The notes beneath the pieces are model-generated. The model ran no database searches, was not told where the DNA came from, and saw only the letters and a program-made list of their open reading frames with translations. Below are positions 12,181 to 24,555 of a DNA stretch of 64,000 nt, one piece after another. Each line of letters begins with the position of its first letter. Position 1 is the first letter of the stretch. Origin of the DNA: Rhinopithecus roxellana (Eukaryota; Chordata; Mammalia; Primates; Cercopithecidae); the NCBI RefSeq assembly GCF_007565055.1, contig NC_044568.1, forward strand, positions 36,917,156 through 36,981,155, written 5' to 3'. Made by a program: the position numbers and the translations under genes.

Positions 12181-12990
12181 GAGAGAAACTGCCATTCCTG
12201 TAGCTAATCAGTTCTTAGGGGTAGCAACAGGTCCACCTGGGAGTGTGTCTTTGATGTGCAAATTAACCAATGCAGAGACACAGATCTTATTTGTCTTCTA
12301 TACTCCAGGAGGCAATATTCCTCTGCCTTAATCATCCCAGGGCCAGGTGCCAGGCAACTAGAGGTTACTCTTAGAGCTCAAAGTCTGCCAAAATTATTCA
12401 AACTAGCCAATCCTATCCTGTTCATCCCATCCTCATTGACTTTTCCACAAAAACTCCAACAAGGACAGTTGCCTGAACCTTCCCCTCTCTGGTGTCTTCT
12501 GCCTCTGAACCATCCTGTTATCTTTTCCATGATGCCCTCTGTGTTAGTCTGTTTTGCATTGCTGTAAAGGAATATCTGAGACTGGATAACTTATGAAAAA
12601 AAGAGGTTTATTTGGCTCACATTTCTGCAGGCTATACAGCCCAACACCAGCATCTGCTCAGCTTTGGGTGAGGCCTCAGGAAGCTATCACTCATGGTAGA
12701 AGGCAAAGGAAGAGCAGACACATCACCTGGCAAGAGAGAGGGCGCAAGAGAGATGCCAGACTCCTTTAAACAATCAGAGCTTGTGGTAACTAATAGAGTG
12801 AGGGGAGGGTGCCCAGCTATTCATGAGGGATTCACCCACATGACCCAAATACCTCCTACCAGGTCCCACCTCCAAGATCGTGGATCATAGTTCAACATGA
12901 GCCTTGAAGGGGACAGACATCCAAACTGTATCACCCTTGAGTAGCTCACGTCTCTACGACCTATGAGTTTCATAAACTTTGTTTTCCTGA
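12181..12990 (+). mobile_element. Possible ERV LTR interrupted by a MaLR LTR
   Basis: The segment 12181-12541 has LTR-like wording near its end ('ttcaaactagccaatcc', 'acagttgcctg.accttcccc'). The sequence after the MaLR LTR ('tcataaactttgttttcct') could be its 3' end. I know similar sequences from ERV1 LTRs but cannot name the family. It could also be unique DNA. Confidence 0.35.
12542..12933 (-). mobile_element. Solo MaLR LTR (MST type)
   Basis: A complete minus-strand LTR that starts with TG ('tgttagtctgttttgcattg') and ends with CA ('aaactgtatca'). Inside are 'gaggtttatttggctcac', 'gaggcctcaggaagct' and 'tcatgagggattcaccc'. No internal region is attached. I could not find a convincing 5-bp target duplication. 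Confidence 0.85.
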
Positions 12991-13554
12991 GACATTTCTT
13001 TTGTGACCACACGTGATGGCTGACCATTTTATAAGAGAATACAAAAAAGTATATAAAGAGAGATACCAACAAAAAGTAGGAATACCAATAATTTTCTCTA
13101 ATACTAATGTTCTTCTCACCCTCACACCTTTGTACAAATCCCTATTAGAGCAGGTTCACTTGTAGATGTATATTTACCATTATGTTAGTGAAGATGAAAT
13201 TTCAGGACCTCTCATGTGCACAGACTTACTAGCACCCAAGGGACCCTAACCTATGTACAAATTTAATCTTGTATTTACCGTTTTGCATTCATTTTTTAAA
13301 GGCAATCCCTCAAAGTGAATAAGCCTCAGGTCCCACAAAACCAGGATTTGCATGCTTATGTGATATACATGCTCATGTATCCACAAACCTATAACTTTGA
13401 TTGAAACCAGATTGCACTGTGATATTGCAATATCTGACTGGTTCAGTCAGATATTCTCTTGTGATCTGAAATAGAGACATGCTGACTTAATTAGCAAGTG
13501 TTGAATACTAGAATATTTTAACAAAATGTAATTGTTAGAACAAGTTTGCATTTA
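12991..13554. other. Unassigned sequence
   Basis: I see no gene and no repeat family in this stretch. Confidence 0.45.
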
Positions 13555-14446
13555 CAGAAAAATTATAAAGATAAGTACAGCTATAGTTTCCCTCAGCCTC
13601 ACACCTTATTTTCTGTATTATTAAAATCTTACAATAATATGGTATATTCATTACAATTAATGAATTATTGACTCATTAGAGTTAAATGTCGTCCATACCT
13701 TATTCAATTTTCCTTTGTTTTTACTTAATGTCCATTTGCTGTTTCAGGATCCAATTTAGGATGCAACATCCCATTAGTCGTCATGCGTCCTTAGGCTTCT
13801 CTTGGCTATGAGGATTTCTTAGATTTTTCTTGTTTATGATAACCTTGATATTTTTGAGGTAGCACTGGCCGAGTATTTTGTGGAACGTCACTCTACTGGG
13901 ATTTGTCTGATGCTTTTCTCATTAGATTGGGGTTATGGATTTTCTTTGCAGGGGAAAGACTACAGAGATAAATTGCTATTTTCATCACTTCATATCAAGG
14001 GTACATACTAGCAACGTGACTTATCACTGTTGATGTTGAACTTGATCAGCGGCTGAGACAGTGTGTGTCAGGGTTTTTCACTGTAAAGTTATTCCTCTTG
14101 CACCTTTCTGTGCTGTACTTTTTGGAAGAAAGACACTCTCTGCAGCTCACATCTAGGAGATACGCTTTCTTTCTTTGAGGGTAGAGTAACTACACACACT
14201 ATTCTTCTGCATTGCAATTCTCTGCATGGGATATTTGTCTCTTTTCCCCCATTTGTTATGCAATCATTTATTTATATCAGTATGGGCTCATGAATATTGA
14301 TTTTATGCTTTATGTTACAATATAATACTTCTTTATTTTGTTGCCCAAATTGTTCCAGCTTTGCCCAAATTACTTTGTTTCCCAAATTGTTCCTGCTTTC
14401 AATTGATGCCTGTGTCCTGGTGATGTACCCGCAACATTGAGTGTTG

Positions 14447-14470
14447 TTGGTTGGTTGGTTGGTTGGTTGG
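14447..14470. repeat. (TTGG)n simple repeat
   Basis: Six TTGG units within the L1 3' UTR. Confidence 0.85.
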
Positions 14471-16374
14471 CCGGTTGTGAACACATCCTTACTTCCTGGC
14501 ACCACAAGATGCTTTATCTTGTATATTCCCTGCCATAATTCCAGAGTCAGCCATTTCTTCAAGGATCTAAGATTCCTTTTCGTGGAGAGACCAGAGTTAG
14601 TAACCACAATCCGGGCCCTAGATGGGCCCACTGTTACTGGGGTATAGTTCATTTTAGGCCACACTGCTAAGAGAGAAAGGAGATATATGTGTGTATACTA
14701 ATTCATATATACAAATATCTATAAATATTTCTATATGTATCTGTTCCTATATTCAGCTAAAAATGAGTTTATACTGGTGTCTCCAACTTTAATCCATACC
14801 ACATGGATCATTCTAGTCTTTTCCCCCTTCTTTACCTGTAAACTTCTACTATAACAGTGAAAAACAGTGAAAAACATGGCTCTTACCATCCACCATCTGT
14901 TTGTTTAATTTAGCTCTCGTGTGTAAGCATAGCAATATCAGAATTGTCGCCCACATCCCTATGGGGAAAAAATTTTTATAAAGTATGTTACAATGCTTAA
15001 GTTTACTTTATCTTTAGTTTTAGAGATTCCACTCATTTCCAAAGTTACTCAGGTAAGAACCATTTTTTCCCAATCCATTCAATTAAATTATTTTATATAT
15101 TTGAAATACTGTTAGATTGTTTTGTCATATTGTTCATTCTATCTATTTTTCAACCCCTTATATTATAAAAAATTGCATATATTAAATTTCACTCTTTGTA
15201 TTGTAAAGTTCAATGGGTTATGAGAGATGCTTTGTGTCATGTATGCATAAATTAAGTATAATACAGAACAATTGCACTATCCTAAAATATCCTCAGTGCT
15301 TTACCTTTTATCCCTTCTCTCCTTCCAATGAACCAGTAGAACCCACTAAGATTTTTGCTATCTCTTAGATTATTTCTTTTCCAGAAGGTCATATAATAGG
15401 AATTATATAGTATGTAGCTTCTTCTTACTGTCTTTTTTTCACATAGCAATATATATTTTAGATTAATCTAGGCTTTTTTGTAACTTGAAATTTTACATCT
15501 TTATCACTGAATAATATTCCACTATATGAATGTTCCAAAGTTTGTGTATTGACAATTCACCTATTGAAAAATATCTTAGTTACCTCCGAGTGTTGGCAAT
15601 AATGAAAAAAGATACTCTAAACATTTGTGTGCAGGTGTTTGTGGGGACATAAATTTTTTAATTACTTGGGTAAATAACTAGGAGTGTGATTGCTGGACTG
15701 TGTCATGTGATTATTTAGTGTTGTGAGAACCTGATAACTACCTTCTAAGTGACTGTATCCAGCAACAATTAATGAGAGTTCCCGTTGCCTCAGATCTTCA
15801 CCAGCAATTAATTGATAAAGTCATTTTTTAAAATTCTAGACATTTAAATTGTTACATAATTTTATTTCATTGTTGGTTGGTCTTAAAATTCCCTAATGAC
15901 AAGTCATGTTGAACATCTTTTCACATGCTCATTTGCCACTTGCATATTTTATTTTTTTTGCTGAAATATCTGTTCAGATCTTTTGCTCATTTTTAAAATG
16001 GGTTGTTTTCTTATTGTTGAGTTTTAACTGTTCTTTATATTTTTTGATACAAGTTTTATTGTCTTTAAACTGTCTTTTCATTATCTTAAGAAGTCTTTCA
16101 CAACACAGAAGTTTTAAATTTTAATAAAGTGCAACTTATCCATTTTTATGGCTTTCATGGACTGTGCTTTTGGTATCGCATCTGAAAACATCACCAAACC
16201 AACAGTCATGTAGATTTTCTCCTATACTGTCTTCTAAAAGTGTCATTGTTTCATATATGTAAGTATATGATTCATTTTATGTTAATTTTTCTGAAAAGTG
16301 TAAATCTGTGTCTAGTTATAATTTTTGGCATTTAGACATCAATTGGTCCAACACAATTTGTTGAAAAGACTTTT

Positions 16375-16969
16375 ATTAGTCACAGTTCTCCAGAGGGACA
16401 GAACCATTAGGATATATGTATAAATAAAAGGGATTTTATTAGGAAGAATTGGCTCACAGTATTACAAGGCGAATTCCCACATTAGGCCATCTGCAGGCTG
16501 GGGGAAGAGAAAACCAGTAGTGGCTCAGTCCAAGTCGAAAGCCTCAAAACCAGGGAAGCCAATAGTGCAGCCTTCAGTCTGAGGCCAAAGGTCTGAGAGC
16601 CCCCAGGAGGCTGCTGGTGCAAGTCACAGAGTACAAAGGCTGAAGAACTAGGAGTCTGATATCAAGTGCAGAAGAAGAAGCAAGGCTCGGGCACAGGAAA
16701 AGAGAGAGCTAGAGAAGACTTGGCAAGCAAACTTACAGCCTTTCTCATCCTTGCTTTGTTCCAGCTGTGATAGCCGCCAATTGGATGGTGCCCACCCACA
16801 CTGGGTGGTGAGGGTGGGTCCGCCTCTCCCAGTCCACTGACTCAAATGTTAAAGTCCTCTGGCAACAGCCTAACAGACATGCCCAGAAACAATTCTTTAC
16901 CAGCCACCTGCACTGCCATCTAGGCATCCCTCAATCCAGTCAAGTTGACAGCTAATATTAACCATCACA
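16375..16969 (-). mobile_element. Solo ERV LTR inside L1M, family unassigned
   Basis: The segment starts 'attagtcacagttctccaga' and ends 'aatattaaccatcaca', which on the minus strand gives an LTR that begins TGTGATGG. The L1 text is 'ttgttgaaaagac' before it and 'tatcctttctctactgaatt' after it, which join cleanly in L1 elements. The LTR is therefore an insertion. Other landmarks are 'ggccatctgcaggctg', 'cactgactcaaatgtta' and 'tccctcaatccagtcaagtt'. The family is a common one in primate genomes but I cannot name it with confidence. Its short frames are not genes. Confidence 0.8.
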
Positions 16970-18350
16970 GTTATCCTTTCTCTACTGAATTGCCTTTGCT
17001 CCTCTGGCAAAAGTAACTTGACTATATATGTGTGAGTCTATTTCTCAGCTCTCTGTTCTGTTCCATTGATCTGTTTTTCTCTTATTTTGCCGATTACCAC
17101 AGTGTCTTGAGTTCTACAGTTTTATAACACCTCTTGAAATTGGGTGTGTATTCTAATTTTGTTCTCCTTCAGTATCGTGTTGGATATTCTTGGTTTTTTG
17201 CCTTTCCATATAAATGTTAGAATTCGTTTTTCAGTATCTACAATTTACTTTTCAGGATTTTACTTAGGATTGCATGGACTCTATAAATAAAGTTGAGAAA
17301 AATTGATATCTTAAAAATATCTTGTCATCCAATCCTGGAACACAGAATATCTGACTCTTTATTTCGCTTTCATTTTATTTATTTCTTTAGAGTTTTGTAG
17401 TTTTCAAAATGTTGGTATCGGTCATATTTTGTTATATTTATACTATTTCAATTTTGTGGTACAATTTTAAATGTTATTATTATTATTTTAAATTTCAAAT
17501 TATAATGATAAATTCATACCATGCAAAAGAGGAATTAACTATTGTATATTGACCATTTATTTTGTGACCTTACTGTCTTCACTCATTAGTTTCAGGATTT
17601 TGCTGTAGTTGTTGTAAATCCATTGGTGTGCTCTACACAGATAACTATGCCATTTTGCTAAAGAGACAGTTTTACTTCTTCATTTTGATTACATATCTTT
17701 TTTCTTAATGGATTATTTAGTCATTCTTTTCTTACTTTCCAATCTCAGGCAGAAATATCCAGTTTCTCATCATCGAGTATGATGTTAACTGTAGTTTTAT
17801 TTAGATATTCTTATCAATTGAAGAAATTCTTTTCTATTCCTTATTTGCTGAGAGTTTTTATCATGGGTGGGTATCATATTTTGTGAAATGTATCTTCTGC
17901 ATCAATTAATACAACCATATGATTTTCTTCTTTAGCCTGTAAATGTGGTGGATTACATTGATTGACTTTTGAATTTTGAACTAGTCTTACATATGTGAAA
18001 TAAATCCCATTTGGTTGTTGTATATAATTATAATTCTATTTATAAATATGTGGATTTGATTTGTCAATATGAGGAGATTTGTTTTCTGTTAATGAGAGAT
18101 ATTGGTGGGTAACTTTTGTTTCTTATAATGCCTTTATCTGGTTTTGATATTAGGATAATCTTGGCTACATAAAATAAGTTAGGAAGTGCCCCCATCTGCT
18201 CCTGTTTTCTGGAACAATGATAGAGAATTGACATTATTTCTTTCTTAAGTATTTGGTAAAATTCATAAGTATTAGTATAACCACATGGACCTGGTATTTT
18301 CCTTTTTGGAAGGTTATTAATTATTGATAGGTGGTGAAAATTTAAATAGC

Positions 18351-19204
18351 AGAGAGTTAGCACCAGAGTCAGCAACACAGTACCGAGACATATTCTATCA
18401 ATCGTTATGGAGAAGAAAAAATAAAGCACCTCACATTGGGATATGTTCTCCAAATAAGAGACTAGGACATATATGCAGAAATAACATATCATGGAGGGAT
18501 GGCAGGAAGGAAAGGGAGAGAATGGCAGATAAAGACAGCATGCTACCTTATCACTTTACAAGACCAGATAATAAGTTAAAGTGAAAAGGAAAGTGAGTGA
18601 GTGAAAGTCCTAGACCTGAATCCCTTTTCTTTCCAGTTTCAACCAATTTGAGTTTGTTTCTTTTCCTTTCTTCATAAAAACAGGATAAAAATAATTATTT
18701 CATGGATTTTTGATGAAGAGTAAATGCATAGATAGAGAGAGAGAGAGAAATAATACTGAATATACTGCAAGTATACATTTTCCATGTTCGGACCAATAAA
18801 TGATGCTTTTTTGAAGAGATATTTTTGAAGAGATATTTATCAAATCTACTCTAAAAGATATAGATGTAACTTCTTAGAATCTGTTTTCTATGTTCTCAGT
18901 CAAATATCATATAATCGTGTATATGAAAAAGTTTAGGCACAGTAAAAGCAGTATTTCCAGGCAACGGTTTAGGTTCTCTGAAAGCATCCCAGTGTAGTTT
19001 TATAAAAAAATAATTTTTGTATGGATTAGCTAGTCAAATAACAGTACAGATTACATGCAAGGCTTTAAATTTTTTAAAATATATTACACATTTTAATTTC
19101 TAACAGTATTATTCATCAAAACCTGTCACCTAAAACTCCTATGTGTTTTGTTTTTACATGCTACATTTGGAATATTTAAAACTTCCCCATTTTAAAAGCC
19201 ACTT
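18351..19204. other. Unassigned sequence with a possible MIR and a GA run
   Basis: From 18610 to 18745 the order of words suggests a diverged sense MIR. A (GA)n run lies at 18733-18748. A 15-bp unit, 'tttttgaagagatat', is repeated in tandem near 18808-18838. No gene is seen. Confidence 0.4.
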
Positions 19205-19515
19205 ATTTATTTTGGGGGAGGCTGTGTATATATAGAGAGAGTCTTGCTCTGTCACTAGACTGGAGTGCAGTAGCATGATCTCGGCTCACTGCAATCTCCA
19301 CCTCCTGGGTTCAAGCAATTCTGCTACCTCAGCCTTCTGAGTAGCTGGGACTACTCAGTGGTGCACGCCACCACACCCAGCTAATTTTTGTATTTTTAGT
19401 ACAGACAGGGTTTCACCATGTTGGCCAAGATGATCTCTATCTCCTGACCTCATGATCCACCCGCCTCAGCCTCCCAAAGTGCTGGGATTACAAGCGTGAG
19501 CCACCGCACCCAGCC
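19205..19515 (-). mobile_element. AluS-type, minus strand
   Basis: The antisense Alu runs from 'gagtcttgctctgtcac' to 'ccaccgcacccagcc'. The poly(T) that should open it is degraded to 'tatatatagagag'. A direct-repeat slip, 'ggactactcagtgg', lies in the middle. Divergence fits an older AluS. Confidence 0.9.
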
Positions 19516-19594
19516 AGGATTCAGTTATTAAGGTTTTTACTGTAACCTTGCATCCTAATGGTCTGATGCCCACTTAAACATTCTAAAATGGTTT

Positions 19595-19935
19595 GCTTGT
19601 TTGTTTATAATCTATATCTTAGATTCAGAAGGTGCATGTGCAGGTTTGTTTGTGGGTATATTGTACAATGCTGAGGTTTGATGTACAATTGATTCTATTA
19701 CCCAGGTACTGAGCATAGTACCTAACAGTTAGTTTTTCAACCCTTGCCCTCTTCCCTGTCTCATTCTTCTAGTAACCCCCAGTGTCTATTGTTGTCATCG
19801 TTATGTCTATATCAGCACTGAATGTTTAGCTCCCACTTATAAGACAGAATATGCAGTAGTTGGTTTTCTATTCCTGCATTAATTCACTCTGGATAATGGC
19901 CTCCAGCTGCATCTATGAGGTGATGGTCTGTTAAT
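19595..19935 (-). mobile_element. LINE-1 3' end fragment
   Basis: Antisense L1 3' UTR and the last bases of ORF2: 'ggtgcatgtgcaggtttgtt', 'attacccaggtactgagc', 'agctcccacttataag' and 'aatggcctccagctgcat'. Strongly 5' truncated. The wording fits an L1PB or late L1MA element. Confidence 0.8.
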
Positions 19936-20589
19936 CATGTCTTTCTCTCTGTATTAATCCTAATTATATTCTCAGCATGTATTACCTCTGACTCCTAAAT
20001 AACTTGAAGAGAGAATTTCCAAAGAATGATCAATAGTGAATTCAATCAATTTGTAAGAGTTTCATATGAAGACACTATTTAGAACTGCTTTCCCTCATTA
20101 GGCAGTAGTTATTGATAATGTATTTTTTATGTATGATTAAATTTGCTATGTGATAAGCAGTATTATGGCTACAGAATGTATTTTTTTCTTCAGAAGTACC
20201 TGTGATCCCATTACTATTCATTGAGAGTTTTGAGTAAAGGCTATTAGCCTCCTTGTAGCGTGAAAATGTAGGATTATTGAGGAAGGATGACTCATTTATG
20301 AATTCTGCTATTCAACAGACATATATTTTTGCAACATTAACCAGCTGCTCAGTAATTAAGACATGGGCTTTGCTCTCATGGAGCTTTAAGACTGCTAGGT
20401 GAATGTGGCATAATAAATACATATTTGGTCTCTGCCCCCTTTCCTGACATAGGGGTCTTATATTCCTTAGAATTTCTTGGGTAATAAGGAGGATGTTTTG
20501 TTCTAGTGAGGCAACTCTTGGTGGGTTCCTGGATAGCTTCAAGATGGGAACTGGTTACCAGAAGGTCCAAGTCATGCTCAGATTGGAAC
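19936..20589. other. Unassigned sequence
   Basis: No gene is recognised. The sequence before 20590 may include the upstream part of the LTR that follows. Confidence 0.4.
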
Positions 20590-21140
20590 TTTCAGCTTCA
20601 TCCTGCCACTGCCCTTTCCAGGGAGGGAAGGGGGCTGGATATTGAATTGATAATCTATGGTGCCTAGATGATGAAACCTCCATAAAATCCCTAAACTATT
20701 GTGGGATCCAGAGATCGTCCAGTTTGGTGAACACATCCATGTGCTAGGAGGATGCACAACCCAGTTTCATAGGGACAGAAACTGTTGTGCTTGGGGCTCT
20801 TCTGGACCTTACTTTATGTACCCCTTCATCTGGCTATGTCTTTGTATGCTTTGTAATATCCTTTATAATAAGCCAGAAAAATGTTTTCCTGAGATGTATG
20901 AGCCATTATAGCAAGTTACAGAACCTGAAGAAGAGGAATTACTAGAATTGCCAATTTGTAGCAATTTAGTCAAAAGTATAGTTGACAACCTGGCACTTGT
21001 GATTGACATCTGAAGTAGGAAGGAAGCAGTCTTATGGGACTGAGCCTTTAACTTGTAGGGTCTGCACTGACTCAACATATAGTGTCAGAATTTAGTTAAA
21101 TTGTAGGACACTCAGTTGGTGTCCATTGAAATTTGGAGAA
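20590..21140 (+). mobile_element. ERV LTR, unassigned family, sense
   Basis: LTR-like order: 'cctccataaaatccct', 'tggtgaacacatccatgtgct', 'cccttcatctggctatgtc', 'aatatcctttataataagcc', 'gaagtaggaaggaagcagt', 'cttatgggactgagcc', 'tagtgtcagaatttagttaa', 'gtaggacactcagttggtgtc'. The same family occurs on the minus strand at 955-1280 and 3100-3170. The 'ataataa' near 20866 is where such LTRs carry a polyadenylation signal. It resembles ERVL-group LTRs, but I cannot give a name. Confidence 0.6.
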
Positions 21141-21774
21141 TTGGTTAGTGTGGGAGTCTATCACACTTTGATGTCAGAAGTAAAGTGATACGAAGAACAT
21201 GTACAGAAAAACAGAGTTTTGTTTTTTTCTTTAGTGAGACTCATGCGTGAACAGGAAACTTTGTAACAATAGCAAATAAAATGAAAAAAATAGCAGTGAA
21301 ATTTCCTCAGAAGCAGGGTGAATAAATTTTGCCAGCTTAGAGGGAAAAAGCTGTGGAAGTTTTCCTAGAAGAGATGACATTTTAGTTGAATCTTGAAGAA
21401 TAAGAAGTCGAAAATAAAGAGAAAAGGACAAAAATGGAAAAGAATTAGTGAATACAGAAGCAAAAAAAAAAAAAATGCACAGTGTGCTCAGAGTTTTTAC
21501 GCAGAATGTGTAAAGCAGAATTTGGTCAATACGTGTATCTGGGAAGCAGTCAAAACTGAGAACATTTGATACTTGACTGTATTATTTAGGAAATGGGTAC
21601 CAGCCCAGGGTTTTCAGGGTTTGGTTAGCTTAGGGAGATTTTTGTTTTAAAATTTTCAGACTTGAGGAAAATCATAAGAGAACAATGTCAAAGAATATTA
21701 TAGAGTATCCAGCATGAAATATCTCTACCTAATGACTGGACTAAGAATACATAGAACCTTGTATAGTTCAGAAA
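21141..21774. other. Unassigned sequence
   Basis: I see no gene and no repeat that I know. It ends in a run of about 17 A just before the L1. Confidence 0.4.
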
Positions 21775-23739
21775 AAAAAAAAAAAAAAGAAACTTCAGGC
21801 CAATATTCCTGATGAACATAGATGCAAAAATAATCAACAAAATAATGGCAGATCAAATCCAGCAGCATATCAAAAACTAGTCTACCTTGCTCAAGTAGCT
21901 TTTATTTTTGGGATACAAGATTGGTTCAACATATGCAAATCAATAAATGTGATTCATCCCATAAACAGAACTACAGACAAAAACTACATGATTATCTCAA
22001 TAGATGCAGAAAGGCTCTTCATAAAATTCAATCATGTTTCATGCTAAAAATCCTCGAAAAACTAGGCATCAAAGGTATATACCTCAAAATAATAAGAGCC
22101 ATCTATGACAAACCCACAGCCAACATCGTACTGAATGAGCAAAAGCTGGAAGCATTCCCCTTGAAAACGGGAACAAGGCAAGCGTGCCCACTCTCAACCC
22201 TCCTATGCAACATAGTCCTGAAAGTCCTAGCAAGAGCTATCAGGCAAGAGAAAGAAATAAAAAGCATCCAAATAGGAAGAGAGAAGGTCAAACCATCTCT
22301 CTTCACAGACAGTATAATTCTATATCTAGTAAAACACCAAGAATGTCCAAGCTGAAAGCCAAATCAAGAATGCAGTCCCGTTCACAATAGTCACAAAACA
22401 AATAAAATATCTGGAAATACAACTAACTAAGGAGGTGAAAGACCCCTACAACAAAAATTACAAAACACTGCTGCAAAAAAATCAGAGATAACACAAACAA
22501 ATGGAAATACATTCCATGCTCATGAATAGGAAGAATCAATATTGTTAAAATGGCCATAGTGCCCAAAGCAATTTATAGATTCATTGCGAACCACCAGCCA
22601 AACCAAATGTTTGATATTCCTATCAAATGACCAATGACATATTTCATGGAATTGAAAAAAAAAATCTAAAATGTATTTGAAACCAAAAAGAGCCCTAATA
22701 GCCAAAGCAATCCTAAGCAAAAAGAGCAAAGCTAGAGGCATCACACTACCCAACTTCAAACAATATTACAAGGCAAAAATAACTACAACAGCATGGCATT
22801 GGTACAAAAACAGAAACATATACGAATGAAACAGGTTAGATAACCCAGAAATAAACCTGCAGATCTACAACAATCTGTTGTTTGAGAAAGCTCGGAATAA
22901 CAAACAATAGGGAAAGAACTCCCTATTCAATAAATGGTGCTGGGATAACTGGCTAGCCATATACAGAAGATTGAAACTGGACCTCTGCCTTTCAACATAT
23001 GCAAAAATCAACTTAAGATGGAGAAAAGATTTATGTAAAACCCAAAACTATAAAAAAACACTAGGAAAAAAACTGGGAAATACCATTCTGGACATAGTTC
23101 CTGGCAAAGTCTTCATGATGAAGACTCCAAAAGCAATTGCAACAAAACAGAAAAAATAACAGATGGACCCCGATTAAACTAAAGAGCTTCTGGACAACAA
23201 AAGAAACTATCAAGAGAGTAAACAGACAGCCTACTGAATGAGAGAAAATATTTGCAAACTATGTATCCAGCAAAAGCTGAACAGCCAGAATCTATAAGGA
23301 CCTCAAGAAGAAATAACAACCCCATTAATAAACTGGAAAAAGAACATGAAGAGACACTTCTCAAAAGGAGACACACATAAGGCCAACAAACATATACAAA
23401 ATGCTCAATATCACTAATCATTAGGGATATTCAAATCAAAACCACAGCAAGACACCATCTCACACCAGTCAGAATGGCTATTGTGAAAAAGTAAAAATAA
23501 CAGATGCTGGTGAGGTTGAAGAGAAAAGGGAATGCTTACACACAGTCGGTAAGAATGTAAATTAGTTCTGCTGCTGTGGAAAGCAGTCTGGAGATTTCTC
23601 AAAGAACTTAAAATAGAACTACCATTTGACACAGCAATCCCATTACTGAGAATATACCCAAATATACATCATTCGACCATAAAGACACATGCATGTGTAT
23701 ATTTGTTACAGTATCATCACAACAGCAAAGACATGAAAT
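21775..23739 (+). mobile_element. LINE-1 ORF2 fragment, left part of a broken L1
   Basis: Sense L1 ORF2 starting in the reverse transcriptase domain ('aacttcaggccaatattcct') and running to 'acaacagcaaagacatgaaat', where an ERV1 provirus interrupts it. The L1 text resumes at about 28331. 5' truncated; ORF1 and the endonuclease are missing. Divergence suggests a primate L1PB or late L1MA. Confidence 0.9.
21921..22355 (+). pseudogene. LINE-1 ORF2 reverse transcriptase remnant, dead
   Basis: A 144-codon frame from the L1 ORF2 reverse transcriptase. It keeps the L1 blocks 'FPLKTGTRQACPLS', 'NIVLKVLARAIRQEKEIK' and 'SLFTDSIILYL'. The active-site motif, normally F-A-D-D in L1, reads F-T-D-S here (codons at 22302-22313, residues 128-131), so the second catalytic aspartate is lost. 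In the family these residues bind the metal ions used in target-primed reverse transcription. The start is an arbitrary ATG inside the domain and the end is a stop. Other frames continue the decayed ORF2 to 23739, including the C-terminal part at 22971-23159. Confidence 0.85.
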
Positions 23740-24242
23740 TGATATGGGATCCTTAGGATGTCCATTTGCCAGCTGGAAACCTCTGTGACTGGTGGCACCT
23801 CTGCTTGAGTTTTGCTTGCAACTACTGGCTCCTTCCACCCACTCGGCCCAGCAGGTTGCATTTGGCTTGTGCTACTAGTCCAAATCCCACATTTGCCAAG
23901 GACAAGCCAGGCATGGAATGGCAAGGGATGTGAGAGTGAGTGAGCATGGGGCCTGGCCACTGTGCACAGCCAAGAACTCTGGCTTCTGTGGCAGAGTGGG
24001 CAGCTTCCATGTGCCACCATGAACCCCTGCTGCCATCAATCCCCCCTCAGAAGAGATACATCTAACTGCCATTAAGATAGGCATGATGACTGCTCTTAAC
24101 TGCCTCATGCTGACAGGGGCACACTGTTTTGGGAAAAAGTCAGATCTCTCTCAGAGGCCTGTCAAGGGTCCCCATTAAAAGGAAGCCATTGTCCAAGGCT
24201 CTATTTGGAGCTTGATGGCCTGAAGGCAAGAAGAGAAGAAAG

Positions 24243-24246
<4 letters not shown>

Positions 24247-24273
<27 letters not shown>

Positions 24274-24555
24274 GAGACGGAGTCTTGCTCTGCCACCCAG
24301 GCTGGAGTGCAGTGGCCGGCTCTCAGCTCACTGCAAGCTCCGCCTCCCGGGTTCACGCCATTCTCCTGTCTCAGCCTCCCGAGTAGCTGGGACTACAGGC
24401 GCCCGCCTCGTCGCCCGGCTAGTTTTTTGTATTTTTTAGTAGAGACGGGGTTTCATCGTATTAGCCAGGATGGTCTCGATCTCCTGACCTCATGATCCGC
24501 CCGTCTCGGCCTCCCAAAGTGCTGGGATTACAGGCTTGAGCCACCGCGCCCGGCC
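24247..24555 (-). mobile_element. AluYRa-type (Old World monkey), minus strand
   Basis: Full-length antisense Alu with a long poly(T), 'gccggctctcagctcactgc', and the end 'ggcttgagccaccgcgcccg' followed by 'gcc'. These are features of the cercopithecid AluYRa group. Target duplications 'agaaagcaggtt' lie at 24237-24248 and 24556-24567 and are perfect. It sits in the internal part of the ERV1 element and many CpG sites are intact, so it is young. Confidence 0.93.

Larger units (their letters stand above)
13555..18350 (-). mobile_element. Long old LINE-1 (L1M, L1ME/L1MC-like), interrupted by a solo LTR
   Basis: Reading the plus strand from the left gives antisense L1 3' UTR (13555-15020; for example 'cttatcactgttgatgttga'), the end of ORF2 (15020-16374) and, after the LTR at 16375-16969, more ORF2 up to the reverse transcriptase region near 18350. 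The minus frame ending at 18064 still shows the LINE-1 ORF2 wording 'KIPGPCGYTNTYEFYQILKKE' and 'ILISKPDKG'. This corresponds to the start of the reverse transcriptase domain. The frame is broken by many stops, so the element is dead. ORF1 and the 5' UTR are missing. The wording of the 3' UTR suggests an old mammalian subfamily. Confidence 0.85.

Noticed and set aside
14272..14664. 130-codon minus-strand frame with a TNQP repeat
   Set aside because: It covers L1 3' UTR and the (TTGG)n run; no domain.
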